Assembly (NCBI GenBank): GCA_934444695.1
Contig: CAKSDF010000027.1
Span: forward strand, 1-16,794
Direction: 5' to 3'
Source: an uncultured Eubacteriales bacterium
GTDB taxonomy: Bacteria > Bacillota > Clostridia > Oscillospirales > Acutalibacteraceae
DNA: 16,794 nucleotides
Shown here: piece by piece, positions 13,340 to 16,794 of the stretch
How positions within the stretch are numbered: position 1 is the first letter of the stretch
Layout: the number at the start of each line of letters is the position of its first letter
Notes under the pieces: generated by a model
The model's input: the letters and a program-made list of their open reading frames with translations, nothing else
What the model was told of the DNA's origin: nothing
The model's database searches: none
Program-made: the position numbers and the translations under genes

Positions 13340-14506
13340 TTAAATAAACTTAATTATATCTTTAATTTTAAATGCCAATACAAGCTCAGCCTTTTTCTTT
13401 TCGGTAAGCGTACTGCCCAAAATGTCTCTTATTTGTTTTATACGGTTGTTTACGGTGTTTCGGTGAACTCCGCTTTTCTCCGCCACTGCGTTAACACTGC
13501 AATCGCACTCTATATAAAGCTTTAAAAGCTCGGTGCAGTCGGTGTTATTTTCCTCGTCATAGCGAATAATCGCGCTCAGAATCTCATTTGCGTAAGTTTC
13601 CAATACGGCTTTATCCTCAACCGCAAGGATAAGACGGTTTACGCCTATATCGTCATATCTTGTCGCTTCGGAGCCTTCGTATTTTGCCGTAACAAGCGCG
13701 GCATTTGCATGTTTATAAAGGTAAGGTACCGAAAGATAACCGGCACCGTCGTCCGAAATGCCTATTTTATAGCTTGTCTTGCTTTGTCTGAAAGCCTTTT
13801 CAAGTGCCGTAAGTATCCGTTCAACGCAATGCTCGGGACACCGTTGCTTCACAACAATAAGGCGCGAGTTGTATATAAACATTGCCGCCGGAGAATCCGA
13901 TCTTGAAAAAATACGCCATAACAGCATCTTATTTTTCGAATAAAGCGGCGATGTTACGACCTTACCGTCGGATCCGTAAAGTGTAACGGCAAACACTCTG
14001 TAATGCTCTGCGGCGTTAAAGCCGTTCTTTTGCATTGCAGGCAGGTAATCCTCTTCCTTTTCGGGTGCGAAAATAAGATTTTTAAAGGCCTGCATAAGAC
14101 TCATTTCCGCTTTTTCGTTTTCAATTATTCTGCCGCAGAAATCATAAGAAATATCAATTATGTGGACCTTCCACGGCAAGGTGAAAACCGGAAAATCATT
14201 TTCGTTTGCAAAGCTTATAACATCGGGCGGTATTCTTTTTATATACGGTCCTAAGTTGAACACAACCCCGGCAGCGCCGTGTGCATAAAGATTACGGGTA
14301 AACTCAAGCATACGGTCGTCACTTTCGATATGACCTATACCCGTTGTAAAGATAAGCTCGCCGCCGTGCAGAAAGTCGGGAACTTCCCGATCTTCAACCA
14401 TATGCACCCATCTTACAGTGTTTTCTATACCGTTTTTACCTGCAACAAGCTGCATATCGTATTTAGCTCTTGCATCCTCGCAAAGTTTCATCATGGTAAT
14501 TGCCAT
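13340..14506 (-). CDS. PucR-family transcriptional regulator
   Basis: A 388-residue protein. Residues about 1-125 are the PucR-type N-terminal domain (MKLCEDARAKYDMQLVAG, WVHMVEDREVPDFLHGGELIFTTG), followed by a central GGDEF-like region and a C-terminal helix-turn-helix (SVNAVAEKSGVHRNTVNNRIKQIRDILG) of the PucR/CdaR type. Such proteins regulate purine, pyrimidine or amino-acid catabolic operons in response to a pathway metabolite. It lies inside the operon it probably controls. The start is ATG at 14504-14506, preceded by GAGGTGAG and 23 nt after the preA stop; a longer frame to 14620 runs into preA and is rejected. The operon promoter and its binding site lie beyond the right edge. Confidence 0.9.
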   Translation of the reverse strand: MAITMMKLCEDARAKYDMQLVAGKNGIENTVRWVHMVEDREVPDFLHGGELIFTTGIGHIESDDRMLEFTRNLYAHGAAGVVFNLGPYIKRIPPDVISFANENDFPVFTLPWKVHIIDISYDFCGRIIENEKAEMSLMQAFKNLIFAPEKEEDYLPAMQKNGFNAAEHYRVFAVTLYGSDGKVVTSPLYSKNKMLLWRIFSRSDSPAAMFIYNSRLIVVKQRCPEHCVERILTALEKAFRQSKTSYKIGISDDGAGYLSVPYLYKHANAALVTAKYEGSEATRYDDIGVNRLILAVEDKAVLETYANEILSAIIRYDEENNTDCTELLKLYIECDCSVNAVAEKSGVHRNTVNNRIKQIRDILGSTLTEKKKAELVLAFKIKDIIKFI

Positions 14507-14529
14507 TTTGTATCTCACCTCGCCGCATT

Positions 14530-16005
14530 TTAAAATCCGCTTGCCTTTAGCTCCATTCTTTTTGACTGACCTATACATCCGAGAGGACATACAAGTGCGC
14601 ACAGCTGACATCCGACGCATTTTTTAGGGTTAAGCTGAGGTTTGTGAGTTTTGTCGCTTAGTGTTAGTGCCTGGTGACCCGCGTCGTGACAGGAAATCAT
14701 ACACCTTCCGCAACCCACACATATACCTCTGTTAAACGCAGGGTAAACAATGCTGTTTCGATCAAGCTTATCGGCGGAAACTATTTCACCAAGCGCCGTA
14801 CCGACAAAATCAGAAAGCTTTTCATAACCGTTTTCGGAAAGGAAAAGTGACAAGCCGCTCAATAGATCGTCTATGATACGGTATCCGTACTGCATAACCG
14901 CCGTGGTTACCTGAACACTTCCGCAGCCGAGGGCCATAAACTCCGCCGCGTCGTGCCAGGTCTCAATTCCGCCCATACCGCTTATCGGTATATCCTTTAG
15001 TTTGGCGTTGTGCTTCATATCGCTTATAAACCTGAGCGCAATCGGTTTAACGGCTTTTCCGGAATAACCTGAAACAGCACTTTCGCCCGATACATCCATT
15101 CTCGGTTTTTTGCAGTCTAAAGTAAGTCCCGTTATACTTTTGACCGTATTTATTGCCGCAATTCCGTCCGCTCCTGCTTTTACCGCTGCTATTGCCGGTA
15201 TTTCCATATGCCCGATATTAGGAGTCATTTTTGCAAGTACCGGCAAGTGTGTGCCTCTTTTTACCGCTGACGTATACCGCGCCACAAGCTCCGGATCTTG
15301 TCCGACATCGGAGCCGAGCCCTTTGCCGCACATTTGAGGACAGCTGAAATTGCATTCGATAATATCAGCTTTGGCTTCGGTTACGAGTTCGGCTAATCTC
15401 GTCCATTCCTCTTCGTTTCTTCCCATAATCGAAGCTACTATAACTTTATTTGGAAATTCTTCTTTAAGCCGTTTTAAATCCTTTAAATTTTCGCTTAAAT
15501 CATGGTCGGAAATCTGCTCTAAGTTTTTAAAGCCGATAAACGGTGTGCTTTCCTTGTTTAAAACATCAAATCTCGGAGAAACCTCCTGAGGCTTTAAAAA
15601 GCCTATTGTTTTAAAGGCCGCGCCCGCCCAGCCGGCTTTAAATGCGCTGGCGCACATTTCATAACTGCCGGCAACGATTGAGGAAGAAAGAATAAACGGA
15701 TTTTCAAAATGAACCCCCAAAAAATCTATGGATAAATCCTTAAATTCTGTTTTTTTACATTCGGGCAACATTTTAACCATTTCTCTGATTCTTATGGGCT
15801 CGTCATAATGTATACAGGCGCTTTCGCAGTCTCCCCGACAGTTTACACACACGGATTTGTCAATAAACGCCGCAGCATTTTCACTGTTTTCAAAATAGAC
15901 CGAGCGCAACATCCGTGACGGCTTAAATCCGTTTTTGCACGCGTTGTTGCAGGCACCGTCGGCACATAAAAGACATCTTGCGGCTTCTTTATTTATATCA
16001 AGCAT
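14530..16005 (-). CDS. preA: Dihydropyrimidine dehydrogenase, PreA-type with extra N-terminal Fe-S domain
   Basis: A 491-residue enzyme reducing uracil and thymine to dihydropyrimidines. Residues about 90-400 form the FMN-binding barrel, with the catalytic Cys222 in NFSCPQM followed by GQDPELVARY, closely resembling domain IV of eukaryotic DPD. The C-terminus carries two 4Fe-4S motifs (C429-x2-C432-x2-C435-x3-C439 and C463-x2-C466-x2-C469-x3-C473). The N-terminus adds C11-x2-C14-x4-C19-x3-C23 and C53-x2-C56-x3-C60-x3-C64, like the N-terminal Fe-S domain of DPD and GltD, but the FAD and NADPH domains are absent. A partner flavoprotein (PreT-like) or ferredoxin must supply electrons; none is in this window. 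ATG at 16003-16005 has GAAGGTG upstream. The gene lies 36 nt past the dihydropyrimidinase stop. Confidence 0.9.
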   Translation of the reverse strand: MLDINKEAARCLLCADGACNNACKNGFKPSRMLRSVYFENSENAAAFIDKSVCVNCRGDCESACIHYDEPIRIREMVKMLPECKKTEFKDLSIDFLGVHFENPFILSSSIVAGSYEMCASAFKAGWAGAAFKTIGFLKPQEVSPRFDVLNKESTPFIGFKNLEQISDHDLSENLKDLKRLKEEFPNKVIVASIMGRNEEEWTRLAELVTEAKADIIECNFSCPQMCGKGLGSDVGQDPELVARYTSAVKRGTHLPVLAKMTPNIGHMEIPAIAAVKAGADGIAAINTVKSITGLTLDCKKPRMDVSGESAVSGYSGKAVKPIALRFISDMKHNAKLKDIPISGMGGIETWHDAAEFMALGCGSVQVTTAVMQYGYRIIDDLLSGLSLFLSENGYEKLSDFVGTALGEIVSADKLDRNSIVYPAFNRGICVGCGRCMISCHDAGHQALTLSDKTHKPQLNPKKCVGCQLCALVCPLGCIGQSKRMELKASGF

Positions 16006-16041
16006 TATTTCACCTTCTTAAAACCGAATTTTCAAGTCAAG

Positions 16042-16794
16042 TTATTTAAGCGAGCATTTAACAAAACTGCCCCAGCCCTTTTCGCCTTTAAATTCGCCTT
16101 TATCAAATACAAGGCGTCCTCTTGAATAGGTCTTTTCGGGGTAGCCCTTAAGCTTTACGCCCTCCCAAATTGTGTGGTCACAGTCGGAATGCATTTTATT
16201 GTTTGTTATAGTAAAATCAAGGGTAGGATCGTAAATTACAATATCCGCATCCTTACCTACCGCAAGCGAGCCTTTGTTTTTACATCCGAATATTTTTGCC
16301 GGATTTGCCGCGCACAGTTCAACTGCCTTCTCAAAACTTATTTCACCCTTATTTGCCGCCGAAAGCATATAAGGATACATATTTTCAATTCCCGCGCAAC
16401 CGTTGGGGATTTTTGAAAAATCATCCTTTCCCCAATCCTTTTCGTATGATTGGAACGGGCAGTGGTCGGTCGCTATTGTTGCAATGTCGCCCCTCTTTAT
16501 CGCCTGCCACAGGGCTTTTCGGCTTTCCTCACCCTTCATAGGCGGTGAGCATACAAAATTCCTACCGTCCTCCCGATTATACACATCACAGGTAAATTCA
16601 AGGTACTGGGGACAGGTCTCGGCGTATATCTCATAGCCTTCGTCACGGGCCTTAGTCACTGCCTCAACGCCCTGCTTGTTCGCAAGATGAACGATGTAAA
16701 GCGGAGCATTAAGCGATTTTGCCCACTGGATTGCCCGTTCGTCCGCCTCGGCTTCAACAAATTCAGGTCTTGAGAGGTAATGATACCACGCATT
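16042..16794 (-). CDS. Dihydropyrimidinase / D-hydantoinase (partial, 5' end outside window)
   Basis: The visible C-terminal 250 residues of a cyclic amidohydrolase of about 460. Seen: YIVHLANKQG with a metal-binding His, AETCPQYL, CSPPMKG, and ATDHCPF whose Asp is the catalytic base, followed by the usual GSLAVGKDADIVIYDP segment leading into the small beta-sandwich domain. The frame is open to the right edge; a GTG at 16657 is internal and not the start. In this operon it hydrolyses dihydrouracil to N-carbamoyl-beta-alanine. The metal-bridging carbamylated lysine lies upstream of the visible part. Confidence 0.92.
   Translation of the reverse strand, partial: NAWYHYLSRPEFVEAEADERAIQWAKSLNAPLYIVHLANKQGVEAVTKARDEGYEIYAETCPQYLEFTCDVYNREDGRNFVCSPPMKGEESRKALWQAIKRGDIATIATDHCPFQSYEKDWGKDDFSKIPNGCAGIENMYPYMLSAANKGEISFEKAVELCAANPAKIFGCKNKGSLAVGKDADIVIYDPTLDFTITNNKMHSDCDHTIWEGVKLKGYPEKTYSRGRLVFDKGEFKGEKGWGSFVKCSLK

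Overview
The window looks like chromosomal DNA from an anaerobic Firmicute of the class Clostridia, probably a gut Oscillospiraceae or Lachnospiraceae relative. The grounds are consensus sigma-A promoters, strong AGGAGG-type ribosome sites, moderate GC, a collagen-like surface protein of the sort common in gut Clostridia, and a strictly reductive (iron-sulfur, 3-hydroxypropionate-forming) pyrimidine pathway. No tRNA, rRNA, CRISPR array or intact insertion sequence was found.

Layout. (1) 1-3813: a partial collagen-like surface protein, a TetR regulator with its own operator and promoter, and a Gpi18-like membrane glycosyltransferase, all on the minus strand and each its own transcription unit. 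(2) 3814-8940: a low-density accessory island of small orphan genes with near-consensus promoters. It contains a 553-bp direct duplication carrying two copies of a small DUF6514-like gene, three copies of a 50-52 bp bidirectional terminator cassette with gene remnants, one decayed gene and a candidate 140-nt small RNA. (3) 8939-9090: a compact structured RNA ending in an intrinsic terminator, starting directly after the last gene of the operon. (4) 9092-16794: a seven-gene minus-strand operon running in from beyond the right edge.

The operon encodes a near-complete reductive pyrimidine degradation route. PreA-like dihydropyrimidine dehydrogenase makes dihydrouracil; dihydropyrimidinase (partial) opens the ring to N-carbamoyl-beta-alanine; an M20 carbamoylase releases beta-alanine, CO2 and ammonia; a class III aminotransferase makes malonate semialdehyde; and an iron-type alcohol dehydrogenase can reduce this to 3-hydroxypropionate. 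A PucR regulator and one unrecognised 131-residue protein lie inside the operon. Points of interest are the unusual domain composition of the dehydrogenase (two N-terminal Fe-S clusters but no FAD/NADPH domains), a strong hairpin that buries the ribosome site of the alcohol dehydrogenase, and the two candidate non-coding RNAs.
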